Positions 27,840 to 36,733 of a stretch of 64,000 bases of DNA are shown in pieces; within the stretch, counting starts at the first letter, position 1; every line of letters begins with the position of its first letter. The notes beneath the pieces are model-generated. The model did no database searches. It was not told the origin of the DNA and saw only the letters and a list, made by a program, of their open reading frames with translations. Source of the DNA: JASJBU01 sp963790775 (GTDB lineage: Bacteria; Pseudomonadota; Gammaproteobacteria; Chromatiales; Chromatiaceae). Where the stretch lies: positions 90,922 through 154,921 of the forward strand of contig CAWBPR010000015.1 of NCBI GenBank assembly GCA_963790775.1. Reading direction: 5' to 3'. A program made the position numbers and the translations under genes.

Positions 27840-30089
27840 TCACACCACCTCAACGCGATCGACCCGCTGAAACCCTCTGGGCAGTTTATTACCCCGCCTG
27901 CCCCGCTCGCCCTGATAACTGTCCAGATCAGCAGATTTGAGGGTGATGTGGCGCTTTCCGGCATGTGCAGTGAGGCTCCCGCCGGCCGGCACCACTGCAA
28001 GCATGGCGACGAACTCCTCTCTATTTTCGAGTCGTTTGCCTGGAATAGCGATAATCTTGTTGCCCTTGCCGCGAGCCAGCTCAGGCAGCTCAGCCACCGG
28101 GAAGACCAGCATCCGTCCTTCATTGGTGATCGCCACCAGCCGGTCTGTTTGCGGATCCACCAGTGAGACCGGCGCCAGCACCCTGGCCCCTTTCGGCAAC
28201 GTAAGGATCGCCTTGCCTGCCTTGTTTTTGGCAAACATATCACCGAGTTTGACCCGAAAACCGTAACCGGCGTCTGACGCCATCAGATAGGCATTCTCTG
28301 GATCGCCCCCCAGCACTGAAGTAAAACCAGCCCCCGCAGGCGGCGCAAGCCGCCCGGTAAGAGGTTCCCCCTGGCCGCGCGCGGAGGGCAAAGTATGGGC
28401 CTGCAGGGAGTAACTGCGGCCGCTGGCATCCAGAAACACCACCTGCTGGTTACTGCGCAGTCTGGCGCAGGCCAGATAGCTGTCGCCGGATTTATAGCTG
28501 AGCCCTGACGGATCGATTTCGTGCCCCTTGGCAAGCCGCGCCCAGCCCTTTTCTGAGAGCACCACCGTCACCGGCTCGCTGGGTGACAGATCGGTTTCAT
28601 CCAGCGCTTCCGCAGCGGGGCGTTCGTGTATCGGGGAACGACGCGCATCGCCATATTTCTCCGCATCCGCCTGGATCTCTTTGCGCACCAGAGTGCGCAG
28701 CCGCTGCTTGGATCCCAGGGTCTTCTGCAGCCAGTCGCGTTCCTTTTCCAACTCCTCCTGCTCACCGCGGATCTTGATCTCCTCCAGCTTCGCCAGGTGC
28801 CGCAGACGCAGGTTGAGGATCGCCTCCGCCTGCAGTTCGGAGAGCCGGAAGCGGCACATCAGCTCCGCCTTGGGGTCATCCTCGTAGCGAATGATCGCGA
28901 TCACCTCATCGATATTGAGGTAGGCGATCATCAGGCCCTCAAGGATATGCAGGCGATCCAGCACCTGATCGAGCCGATACTGCAGGCGTTTTCTGACCGT
29001 CTCGATACGGAACGCCAGCCACTCCTTGAGCAGCGTCAGCAGATCCTTGACCGCCGGCCGGCCATTGGTGCCGATCAGGTTGAGATTGACCCGATAAGTA
29101 CGCTCCAGGTCCGTGGTGGCGAACAGGTGTGACATCAGGCGCACCGCATCCACCCGGCTGGAGCGCGGCATGATCACCAGGCGGGTGGGATTCTCATGAT
29201 CCGACTCATCCCGCAGGTCTTCCACCATCGGCAGCTTTTTCGCCTGCATCTGACTGGCGATCTGCTCCAGCACCTTGGCCCCGGAGACCTGATGCGGCAG
29301 CGCGGTGACGATGATGTCGCCCTGCTCACGCTCATAACTGGCGCGCATGCGGATGGAGCCATTGCCTGTCTCATAGAGCTTCTGCAGATCCGCTGCGGGA
29401 GTGATGATTTCAGCCTCGGTGGGATAATCGGGTCCCTTGATATACTCCAGCAGCTCCGGCAGTGTTGCCTGAGGTGACTCCAGCAGATGGACGCAGGCAT
29501 TCGCCACCTCGCGCAGATTGTGCGGTGGAATATCCGTGGCCATGCCCACTGCAATACCGGCAGCGCCATTCAGCAGCACATTCGGCAGCCGCGCCGGCAG
29601 CATCACGGGCTCCTGCAGGGTGCCGTCGAAGTTCGGCTGCCACTCCACCGTGCCTTGACCCAATTCCTGCAGCAGCACCTGAGCATAGGCCGTCAGACGT
29701 GATTCGGTATAGCGCATCGCCGCGAATGATTTGGGATCATCCGGGGAACCCCAGTTACCCTGTCCGTCCACCAGCGGGTAGCGGTAAGAGAAATTCTGCG
29801 CCATCAGCACCATCGCTTCATAGCAGGCGCTATCGCCATGGGGATGGAATTTACCCAGCACATCACCCACGGTGCGCGCTGATTTCTTGAATTTTGCCGT
29901 AGCACTCAGGCCGAGTTCCGACATCGCGTAGATGATGCGCCGCTGCACAGGCTTCAGCCCATCACCAAGATGCGGCAGTGCACGGTCGAGAATCACATAC
30001 ATGGAATAGTCCAGGTAGGCCTTCTCGGTAAATTGACTCAGTGGGACCTGTTCAATCCCTTCCAGGCTATGATCGATCGTGTTGCTCAT
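27840..30089 (-). CDS. parC: DNA topoisomerase IV subunit A
   Basis: 749 residues from the ATG at 30089 (MSNTIDHSLEG); a TTG three codons earlier is possible. The breakage-reunion domain has KPVQRRIIYAM and the catalytic Tyr in MRYTESRLT near residue 124. The C-terminal beta-pinwheel is shorter and more divergent than in GyrA, without the canonical GyrA box, supporting ParC over GyrA. It decatenates daughter chromosomes with ParE, which is not in the window. Confidence 0.95.
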   Translation of the reverse strand: MSNTIDHSLEGIEQVPLSQFTEKAYLDYSMYVILDRALPHLGDGLKPVQRRIIYAMSELGLSATAKFKKSARTVGDVLGKFHPHGDSACYEAMVLMAQNFSYRYPLVDGQGNWGSPDDPKSFAAMRYTESRLTAYAQVLLQELGQGTVEWQPNFDGTLQEPVMLPARLPNVLLNGAAGIAVGMATDIPPHNLREVANACVHLLESPQATLPELLEYIKGPDYPTEAEIITPAADLQKLYETGNGSIRMRASYEREQGDIIVTALPHQVSGAKVLEQIASQMQAKKLPMVEDLRDESDHENPTRLVIMPRSSRVDAVRLMSHLFATTDLERTYRVNLNLIGTNGRPAVKDLLTLLKEWLAFRIETVRKRLQYRLDQVLDRLHILEGLMIAYLNIDEVIAIIRYEDDPKAELMCRFRLSELQAEAILNLRLRHLAKLEEIKIRGEQEELEKERDWLQKTLGSKQRLRTLVRKEIQADAEKYGDARRSPIHERPAAEALDETDLSPSEPVTVVLSEKGWARLAKGHEIDPSGLSYKSGDSYLACARLRSNQQVVFLDASGRSYSLQAHTLPSARGQGEPLTGRLAPPAGAGFTSVLGGDPENAYLMASDAGYGFRVKLGDMFAKNKAGKAILTLPKGARVLAPVSLVDPQTDRLVAITNEGRMLVFPVAELPELARGKGNKIIAIPGKRLENREEFVAMLAVVPAGGSLTAHAGKRHITLKSADLDSYQGERGRRGNKLPRGFQRVDRVEVV

Positions 30090-30188
30090 AAATGGCAATT
30101 TACTCGCTTACGGAATTGCCGCCGCATGATACGCGATGTGCGGGGACGCACAAGTCTGCCGTGCGGGGCAGCGGCTGACGCAGGGTAA

Positions 30189-30836
30189 TCAGGGAATATG
30201 AGCCTGTCCTGCCGTGTGGGAAAGTTGCGCCAGCAGGCTCAACAACAGAATCGGGACGAGACTGACAGACAGACCGGCAAGCAGTGCATAAGCGGCCCAC
30301 TCGCTCCAGCCTGACAATAATCCACCGGCGGCGGCCAGCAGGCTGAGCACCGCGATTTTCAGCAGCGGATCGATCCAGCGCACCAGGACCAGGCGAACGT
30401 TGATAGCCAGCATACTGATCGCCTTGAGTGTGGTGATACTCAGATACCAGCCAAGCAGCAGTATGAGTAGATAGACGACTCCCGGCCCGTCAGCCATCAG
30501 AGTTGAGAGGTAATACGCGAGCTGTCCTCCAAGCAACAGGAAAAACAGGGAACCGAAGCGGGCATAGCGCACCGGCGTTCCCCTCAACCATTCCGGGTAG
30601 ACATGGAACAGCAACCCAAAGAGAAAAAAAGGCAGAATGCCGAACAACAGGTTGAACCAGCTCCATGGCGTCACAACAGACCCATCTGAGAGGGCAAATC
30701 CACCGCTCAGCAGCAGTGAGAATATACCGCCAACAGCCAACAAGCGGAGCGGTGAGTCAATCAGCCAGCGCCAGACCGGTGAACCTGAAGCGGACTCCCT
30801 GCCGGCTCTTGCAGATGAAGGAATGGTTATACACAT
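30189..30836 (-). CDS. NnrS-like integral membrane protein (short)
   Basis: About 215 residues from the ATG at 30836 (MCITIPSSARAG); a TTG at 30869 would add 11 residues. It has some six hydrophobic helices. The first part, SPLRLLAVGGIFSLLLSGGF followed by FFLFGLLFHVYPEWL, resembles the beginning of NnrS, a copper/haem protein of nitric-oxide responsive denitrifiers. Typical NnrS is near 400 residues with 12 helices, so this is either a half-length relative or truncated. Confidence in the family is modest. Confidence 0.5.
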   Translation of the reverse strand: MCITIPSSARAGRESASGSPVWRWLIDSPLRLLAVGGIFSLLLSGGFALSDGSVVTPWSWFNLLFGILPFFLFGLLFHVYPEWLRGTPVRYARFGSLFFLLLGGQLAYYLSTLMADGPGVVYLLILLLGWYLSITTLKAISMLAINVRLVLVRWIDPLLKIAVLSLLAAAGGLLSGWSEWAAYALLAGLSVSLVPILLLSLLAQLSHTAGQAHIP

Positions 30837-30987
30837 CGAAGCGATCTCTATGTGGGCGCGATGCGCCAATCTGGAGGATTCTGTGGAATCTCAAGCTGAT
30901 GTGGCCATGACAAACATCAATCTTCTGTCCCATGGACAATGGTTCACGACGCGCATGAATCGAGCCGTGAACCCGGTCTTGTATGGC

Positions 30988-32319
30988 TTAAAACTGGAAA
31001 CCAAATTGCGCAGCGGCGCCCATCTCATCGCCATTACTGGCAAAGGCGACATCAAAGTGCACCGGTCCGGGAGACAATCCCAGGCCGATCGAGGCTGTGC
31101 TGCGCTCGCTGTTACTCAAATCCGCACGATAACCCAGGCGCAGCTGCACCCATTCCCAGCCAATCAGTTCGGCGCCCATGGCCAGATACTGAGACGGATC
31201 CTCCAGACCGGCCGGATCATTTTCAGTCAGATCGAGATCAGCTGCCAGGGTATACCAGTCCGCCTGCCAGCTCACGCCAGCACGCACCTGGGGATTGAGT
31301 TCGACTACATTGCCGGTCGGCACATCAAAACGCGTGGTCTCATACTCCTGCGAAATGATGTTCTTCACCACCAGGCCGGCCCGCCAGCCGGGGGCAAACT
31401 CGTATGACGCACCGATATCAAGGTTGAAATCCGAATACTCCTCGGTGTAGTCGTCGGCATCGAAATCGTCTTCGTCGGCATTATCCACATTCGCCTGGTA
31501 ATCAAACACCATGGCTGTTACATATTTTGGCGTGATGCCCACGGTAAATGCCTGTCCGTTCAGGTCAAATCCATGCGCAAGGGAGATCCCTGTTTCTGCA
31601 AGCACTACACCTCTCACGTCCACCGTGGATTTTACATCGTTGTTGGGGTCGTAATTGATATCGCCGGTCAAGGGATCCACCAATGTCAATCCCAGCGTAG
31701 TGGGATCACATGACCCTAGAGTCACCAGATTGTCTTCCAGACACTCGGCAAACAGCTCGGCATCGGCGCTCAAGGCGGTAAGATCAGCCCCGTCTTCATA
31801 GTTGACCACCCCACCGGCCACCAGCCAGCTGTTGGCCATGAACGCATAACCCAACTCCCTTCCGGGAACCGAAACAACCACAGCACCGCCTAATTCCCCC
31901 TGGATCTCCTTGTTATCGAGCGTCTGTAAACCGCTGTTCAGGGAATCTGTATCATCCGCTACATCCCGATAGCTTTCCGGATCAGTGGGATTGCTCTCAG
32001 CACTGCTGATACTCAAATCCAACCGATCGATATAATCTCCATCCTGAAAATCATCCACTGCATCAATGAACTCATCCGGGTCATAGGCCCTGCCACCAAT
32101 AGCGGGAAGGGTGACATGAACACTCCCTTTACCATTTTCTATCGCCAGCAAGGCAGGGTTAAACAGCGGGGCTGTGTTGCCGTTGCTGACCGCCACCCCA
32201 ACACCCCCCATCCCCATGGAGCGGGGGTCGAATGAGTTGAAGGGGGCTGCCAGAGAAGCGGCTGTGGTGGTGGCTAATAACGTTGCCGCCAGAATTTTGA
32301 ACCGATTGTTGTTGATCAT
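30988..32319 (-). CDS. TraF-like outer-membrane beta-barrel protein
   Basis: 443 residues from the ATG at 32319 (MINNNRFKILAATLL), chosen because caggagtatcca precedes it. A signal peptide ending ASLA-APF is followed by FDPRSMGMGGVGVAVSNGNTAPLFNPALLA, the hallmark of the TraF_2/FadL-related barrel family often mislabelled conjugal transfer protein TraF. The rest alternates polar and aromatic residues as expected for strands and ends in a C-terminal aromatic (FGFQF). Probably a small-molecule channel; no conjugation genes nearby. Confidence 0.75.
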   Translation of the reverse strand: MINNNRFKILAATLLATTTAASLAAPFNSFDPRSMGMGGVGVAVSNGNTAPLFNPALLAIENGKGSVHVTLPAIGGRAYDPDEFIDAVDDFQDGDYIDRLDLSISSAESNPTDPESYRDVADDTDSLNSGLQTLDNKEIQGELGGAVVVSVPGRELGYAFMANSWLVAGGVVNYEDGADLTALSADAELFAECLEDNLVTLGSCDPTTLGLTLVDPLTGDINYDPNNDVKSTVDVRGVVLAETGISLAHGFDLNGQAFTVGITPKYVTAMVFDYQANVDNADEDDFDADDYTEEYSDFNLDIGASYEFAPGWRAGLVVKNIISQEYETTRFDVPTGNVVELNPQVRAGVSWQADWYTLAADLDLTENDPAGLEDPSQYLAMGAELIGWEWVQLRLGYRADLSNSERSTASIGLGLSPGPVHFDVAFASNGDEMGAAAQFGFQF

Positions 32320-32574
32320 TGGATACTCCTGCCAATGTGATGAGTGCATGGAAACACGCGAACACAGCCAACAATCGTCCAGCTAACAGCATACTTTAGT
32401 GTTGCGGGTAAATTGAATTGACTATTTGATACCCGGGATTTCAGATAACAGAGGCCATCCTGGCGCTTAGCGCCGCTAGACTTTTTATAGTGGTGAATTC
32501 CCGCTGCAACCGATAGGATAATCTGCACGCGAGTCACTTAATCAACAAGACAACCAATTCAACAAGGAAACACT

Positions 32575-32991
32575 ATGCCGGAATTTTCCACACCCCAGGA
32601 TGCCGAAGACGCTTACTACGATGCCATCGACGAAAAAGACCTGGAGGCCATGATGGCGGTCTGGGATGAGTCAGGCGCAGTCCTCTGCCTATTGCCGATG
32701 ATGCCGGCGCAACGCGGCAAGGCGAGTATCAGAAAGGCCTGGGAGCCCCTGATGGGTGGCGAGATCCAGCTCGACATGGAGATCCGGCACCTGGCCTGGC
32801 TGGAGGTGGGAGATGTGGCGATCCATCTGGTGGAGGAGCACGTACAGGCACCCGGTATGGAGAGTTTTCAGATCGTATATGCCACCAACACCTATCACAA
32901 GGGCAGTGACGGCTGGCGCATCCTGATGCATCAGAACTCACCCACTCCGCCTCAGCTGCAACCTGGCCTGCAGATGCCCGATCCCAACTGA
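32575..32991 (+). CDS. SnoaL-like / NTF2-fold protein
   Basis: 138 residues. TPQDAEDAYYDAIDEKDLEAMMAVWDES, then RGKASIRKAWEPLM and a C-terminal DGWRILMHQNSP form the pattern of SnoaL-like and DUF4440 small cone-shaped proteins. The family includes isomerases, hydrolases and ligand-binding proteins; no function can be assigned. Ribosome site aaggaaacact precedes the ATG. The thioesterase pseudogene begins three bases after its stop, so the two were probably one transcript. Confidence 0.8.
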   Translation: MPEFSTPQDAEDAYYDAIDEKDLEAMMAVWDESGAVLCLLPMMPAQRGKASIRKAWEPLMGGEIQLDMEIRHLAWLEVGDVAIHLVEEHVQAPGMESFQIVYATNTYHKGSDGWRILMHQNSPTPPQLQPGLQMPDPN

Positions 32992-32994
32992 AGC

Positions 32995-33414
32995 ATGGAG
33001 AATCACAAGCCAGGGCCTGTTAACACTATGCGGATGCCCAGCATAGTGTTAACAGGCCCTAGTCCTCCCGGAACACCTCAACCACTTCGGTTATCTGTTC
33101 GGCGGCAACCTGCTGAAGTGATTCGACGAATATGCCTGGATCGCCGCCACCCTGGACCATCCCGGCTGTAAATTTGTCACTATCGCGATGAACCGGGTCG
33201 AATTCAGAAAAAGCGTCCGGCAAGGCGTGATCCTGCGTTTCGAGATCCAGCTCTCCCGGCGCGGCAACACCTCAGTGCAATATGAGGTGGTGGTCTACGC
33301 CGATGATCCGGAGAGCGGCGTCGAGGAATCGATATTCACCACCAGCGTGAGCTTCGTCTGTCTCTGGATGATCAGGGCAGAAAACGCATTATTCCGGCAC
33401 TGCATACTGACTGA
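32995..33414 (+). pseudogene. acyl-CoA thioesterase (hotdog, YciA-like), broken by a palindrome insertion
   Basis: Removing the palindrome at 33012-33060 with one copy of its TA restores codon 6 (CTA) and joins ATG-GAG-AAT-CAC-AAG to LVLPEHLNHFGYLFGGNLLK. The frame then goes DEYAWIAATLDHPGCKF, MNRVEFRKSVRQGVIL and RRGNTSVQYEV, all typical of YciA/acyl-CoA thioesterases. Further damage: TGA at 33119-33121 where a Trp is expected (LLK-stop-FDEYAW), and a 2-base insertion near 33360, after which GRKRIIPALHTD follows in another frame. Three independent lesions, so truly dead. Confidence 0.82.
33012..33060. mobile_element. 47-bp palindromic miniature element with TA ends
   Basis: Arms 33013-33030 (gggcctgttaacactatg) and 33042-33059 are perfect reverse complements around an 11-base loop. 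The element is bounded by CA on the left and TA on the right, consistent with a TA target duplication in which one copy mutated. It sits exactly inside codon 6 of the thioesterase reading frame. TA duplication is typical of IS630/mariner-type elements, so it may be a very small MITE; no transposase is near. Confidence 0.75.
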
Positions 33415-33417
33415 GTT

Positions 33418-34989
33418 TCAATCATCCGGCTGATCCGGCAGCGCCGCTTTACGGAACACCGGCAGGTCCGGACCCGCCTCATCTTCCAGATCCACCTTTT
33501 CGATCTTCACAAAGCGGCTGGTGATCTTGCGCGCGGAGATGTTGACGTTGCTGACATCCGTATGCGCCTGGGAGATATGCGAAGCGAGCTTCTCCATGCG
33601 TGACTGAAAGCGGTCGAAATCCTTGGACAGCTCCCGCAGGTGCTGCTGGATGATATGCACCTGCTCGCGGGTCGCGGCGTCCTTCAGCACCGCCCTGGCA
33701 GTGGTGAGAATCGCCATCATGGTGGTGGGCGAAACCAGCCAGACGCGTTTTCTATACGCCGCCTCCACCAGATCCGGGAAATGCGCATGGATCTCGGCGA
33801 ACACCGCCTCCGCCGGGATGAACATCACCGCGCCATCCGCGGTCTCTCCCGGAATGATGTACTTGGCGGCGATATCCTCGATGTGCTTTTTGATATCCTG
33901 CCGGAACTGACGCTGCATCCTGCCACGTTCCGATTTCGGCTGCTGGTCATCCTGCAGGCGCTGATAGGTCTCCAGGGGAAACTTGGCGTCAATCACCACG
34001 TTGCCGGTGGGATCGGGCAGGAACAGTACGCAGTCCGCCCGCTTGCCGTTGCTCAGGGTATGTTGCAGGGAGAAGCCCGACTCGGGCATCACGTTGCGCA
34101 CCAGGGCGCTCAGCTGTACTTCGCCGAAAGCGCCGCGGGAACGCTTGTCGGAAAGCACCTCCTGCAGGCTCACCACATTGCTGGATAGCTCGGTGATCTT
34201 CTTCTGCGCCTCGTCGATGCGGGTCAGGTGAGTGAGCACCTGGGTAAAGGTCTCGGTGGTCTTCTCGAAGCCCTCACTGAGGCGTTTCTCCACCTGACCG
34301 CTGATCTCCTTGAGGCGTTGATCGGTGCTTTCGGTCAGGCCCTCCACCCGCTTGCCCAGGCTGTCCGCATGCAGCACCAGGGCTTCTGCCACCTGCTTGC
34401 GCACCTCGCTCATGCCGGATTGCAACGCTTCCTGCTGGGCCTTCATCGCCTCCAATTGGCGCTCATCGAAAGACTCACGATGCCGCATCAGAGACTGGGA
34501 CAGCCCCTCCCGCAGCTCAGCCAGTTTTTCCTGCTGCGCCAGCCGCCCTTGGGAGAGGTTTTCGGTCACCTGTTTCTGCAGCGCCTCGAAGCGCTCCAGC
34601 AGATCGATGCGCAACCTGCCGGCATCCTGGGTGAGATGGGACTGCATCTCGCCAAAGCGGCGTTCGAGTCCCTGGTAGAGCTTGTCGGAGCGCTCCAGCA
34701 ACAGCTGCTGCATCCCATGCAGAGTGCGCTGCTGGGCGAGCGCGCCCTTGATGATCTTTTCACCCAGCTGATCCCGCAGGTCTGCCTGACCTCCCAGCAG
34801 TATGCGTTCCTGCTCCCGCAGCCGCTCTTCGAGCAGTTGCATACGCAGATCACGTTCCCGTTCCGTCGAGTTCTGCTGCTGCATCACCAGCCGCAACCAA
34901 CGCAGACCCCAGCCAAGCAATACAACAAACAGCAGGGCAAAGCCGAGCGCGGCCTGCTGCCAGACGGGTAACTGTGAGAGCATATTCAT
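33418..34989 (-). CDS. rmuC: DNA recombination protein RmuC
   Basis: 523 residues. One N-terminal membrane helix (ALGFALLFVVLLGWGLRW), a long coiled coil to about residue 260, then the RmuC domain (GAFGEVQLSALVRNVMPESG, VIDAKFPLETYQRL, FIPAEAVFAEI) of nuclease-like fold, then a short tail. RmuC limits inversions at short repeats. Normal length. Convergent with the thioesterase remnant, four bases apart. Confidence 0.93.
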   Translation of the reverse strand: MNMLSQLPVWQQAALGFALLFVVLLGWGLRWLRLVMQQQNSTERERDLRMQLLEERLREQERILLGGQADLRDQLGEKIIKGALAQQRTLHGMQQLLLERSDKLYQGLERRFGEMQSHLTQDAGRLRIDLLERFEALQKQVTENLSQGRLAQQEKLAELREGLSQSLMRHRESFDERQLEAMKAQQEALQSGMSEVRKQVAEALVLHADSLGKRVEGLTESTDQRLKEISGQVEKRLSEGFEKTTETFTQVLTHLTRIDEAQKKITELSSNVVSLQEVLSDKRSRGAFGEVQLSALVRNVMPESGFSLQHTLSNGKRADCVLFLPDPTGNVVIDAKFPLETYQRLQDDQQPKSERGRMQRQFRQDIKKHIEDIAAKYIIPGETADGAVMFIPAEAVFAEIHAHFPDLVEAAYRKRVWLVSPTTMMAILTTARAVLKDAATREQVHIIQQHLRELSKDFDRFQSRMEKLASHISQAHTDVSNVNISARKITSRFVKIEKVDLEDEAGPDLPVFRKAALPDQPDD

Positions 34990-35105
34990 GCCCTGAACTA
35001 TACCTCATGCAGAGGCTCAAAACGTGAGCCTGTAATTTTGCCGATGACCTCCGAGGCTCAACCACTTTGGTAGATAGTAAATCACCCTAAATGCCTGAAA
35101 ACACA

Positions 35106-35186
35106 AGATCCACAGAGGGCATAAAGGAACGGCAGCAATGGCGCCACCGTAGTCACCTTAATTCCTCTGTGTCCTCTGTGGTTATG
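35106..35186. repeat. dispersed inverted repeat (ccacagag type), copy 2
   Basis: Left arm 'atccacagagggcataaagg' faces right arm 'cctctgtgtcctctgtggtt' (35164-35183). Same family as 4226-4312. It lies between rmuC and mtaB and has no coding capacity. Confidence 0.65.
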
Positions 35187-35282
35187 TATCTTTGATGCCC
35201 AGAAGGACAGACTGTTTCTAAGCTTGCACCCAAGGCCAACAGCCGATACCTTTCTCATCCCGATCAATAAGCCGTCACTGAC

Positions 35283-36563
35283 ATGCGCATTCACCTGAAG
35301 ACCCTGGGCTGCCGCCTCAATGAAGCAGAGCTGGAGACCTGGAGCCGCGACTTCCAGGCCCAGGGGCACAGCCTGACCAACGAGCCGGACCAGGCCGACC
35401 TGCTGGTGGTCAATACCTGCGCGGTAACCGAAGAGGCAGTGCGCAAATCCCGCAAGCTGCTGGGCCGAGCGCATCGCCAGAATCCCCATGCCCGACTGGT
35501 GGTGAGCGGTTGTTATGCCTCCCTCGACCCTGGCGCCACCGCCCGGGCCGAAGGTGTCGATCTGGTGATCAACAACCAGGACAAGGAGCGTCTGGTGGAG
35601 ATCGTCAGTGAGAAACTGGATCTGAAGGTCATGCCGGAGCTGTCTATCGAGGCCGAAACCGGCGGCCTGCTGGCGCGCGGCCGGCAACGCGCCTTCATCA
35701 AGGTGCAGGATGGCTGCCGCTACCGCTGCACCTTCTGCATCGTGACCCTGGCCCGTGGCGAGGAACGCAGCCGGCCGGTCAATGAGGTGATCGACGAGAT
35801 CAACCGGCTGCACGCCGAAGGCATCCAGGAAGTGGTGCTCACCGGGGTCCATCTGGGTGGTTACGGCAGTGACAACGGCAGCAATCTTTACCATCTGATC
35901 AGCCGGGTGCTGGCCGAGACCGACATCCCCCGACTGCGGGTCGGCTCCCTGGAACCCTGGGACCTACCGGAAGGATTCTGGGAGCTGTTCCGCAATCCCC
36001 GCTTCATGCCCCACCTGCATCTGCCCCTGCAGAGCGGCTCCGACAGCGTGCTGCGGCGCATGGCCCGGCGCTGCAAAACCGACGAGTACCGCCAACTCAT
36101 CGAACAGGCCAGGGCGGAGGTAAAGGACTTCAATGTCACCACCGACATCATCGTCGGCTTTTCCGGTGAAACGGAAGAAGAGTGGCAACAGACCCTGAAT
36201 TTTGTCAAACAGATCGGCTTCGGCCATCTGCACATCTTCGCCTACTCACCCCGCAGCGGTACCAAGGCCGCGCAACTGGCCAGTCCGGTGAGCCGGGAGA
36301 CCAAGCGCCTGCGCAGTGAGACCCTGCATGCAGTGGGAGAAAAGATCAAGCAGGAGACGCTGCAACGCCATATTGGCAGAACCATGCCTGTATTGGTGGA
36401 GGGCTCCGAAGCAACAGGATGGGGTGGTTACACCCCCAACTACTTGAGGATCAGCATCGAAGCAGACAAAAACACTGACTTGAGCAACAAGATCGTCGAA
36501 GTTGAAATCAGAAGCCTAACAGGAAACCATGACCAGTTGGCGGGAAGCCTTATCTTTGACTGA
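35283..36563 (+). CDS. mtaB: tRNA (N6-threonylcarbamoyladenosine-37 C2) methylthiotransferase MtaB
   Basis: 426 residues of the MiaB/MtaB radical-SAM family. N-terminal UPF0004 domain with Cys in LGCRLN, NTCAVTE and VSGCYA (second cluster), radical-SAM motif CRYRCTFC, then HLPLQSGSDSVLRRM and DIIVGFSGETEEEW. Absence of MiaB-type features and the ETWSRDF start fit MtaB, which makes ms2t6A on tRNA reading ANN codons. The C-terminal TRAM-like part (GRTMPVLVEG) is present. Monocistronic. Confidence 0.92.
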   Translation: MRIHLKTLGCRLNEAELETWSRDFQAQGHSLTNEPDQADLLVVNTCAVTEEAVRKSRKLLGRAHRQNPHARLVVSGCYASLDPGATARAEGVDLVINNQDKERLVEIVSEKLDLKVMPELSIEAETGGLLARGRQRAFIKVQDGCRYRCTFCIVTLARGEERSRPVNEVIDEINRLHAEGIQEVVLTGVHLGGYGSDNGSNLYHLISRVLAETDIPRLRVGSLEPWDLPEGFWELFRNPRFMPHLHLPLQSGSDSVLRRMARRCKTDEYRQLIEQARAEVKDFNVTTDIIVGFSGETEEEWQQTLNFVKQIGFGHLHIFAYSPRSGTKAAQLASPVSRETKRLRSETLHAVGEKIKQETLQRHIGRTMPVLVEGSEATGWGGYTPNYLRISIEADKNTDLSNKIVEVEIRSLTGNHDQLAGSLIFD

Positions 36564-36733
36564 GCTATCTCAGCACCCCTAGCTTAGGCGTAACCTAACA
36601 TTGACCTCGAGTGGTCCTGTGCATTTATCGAGATCAGGTTGTTCAATGGAAAGCCCTTACAATCGAGGCTTCCTGGTTTTGTCTTGCTGAGAATACTTGT
36701 TTCTGCAGTTCAGGCAGTTTCAGACTACGCAGA

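Noticed and set aside
30988..32319. Conjugation (TraF) gene
   Set aside because: The similarity is to the TraF_2/FadL-type barrel family; there are no other transfer genes.
35082..35894. 270-codon minus-strand frame over the mtaB gene
   Set aside because: It is the antisense shadow of mtaB; its end reads through the dispersed ccacagag repeat.
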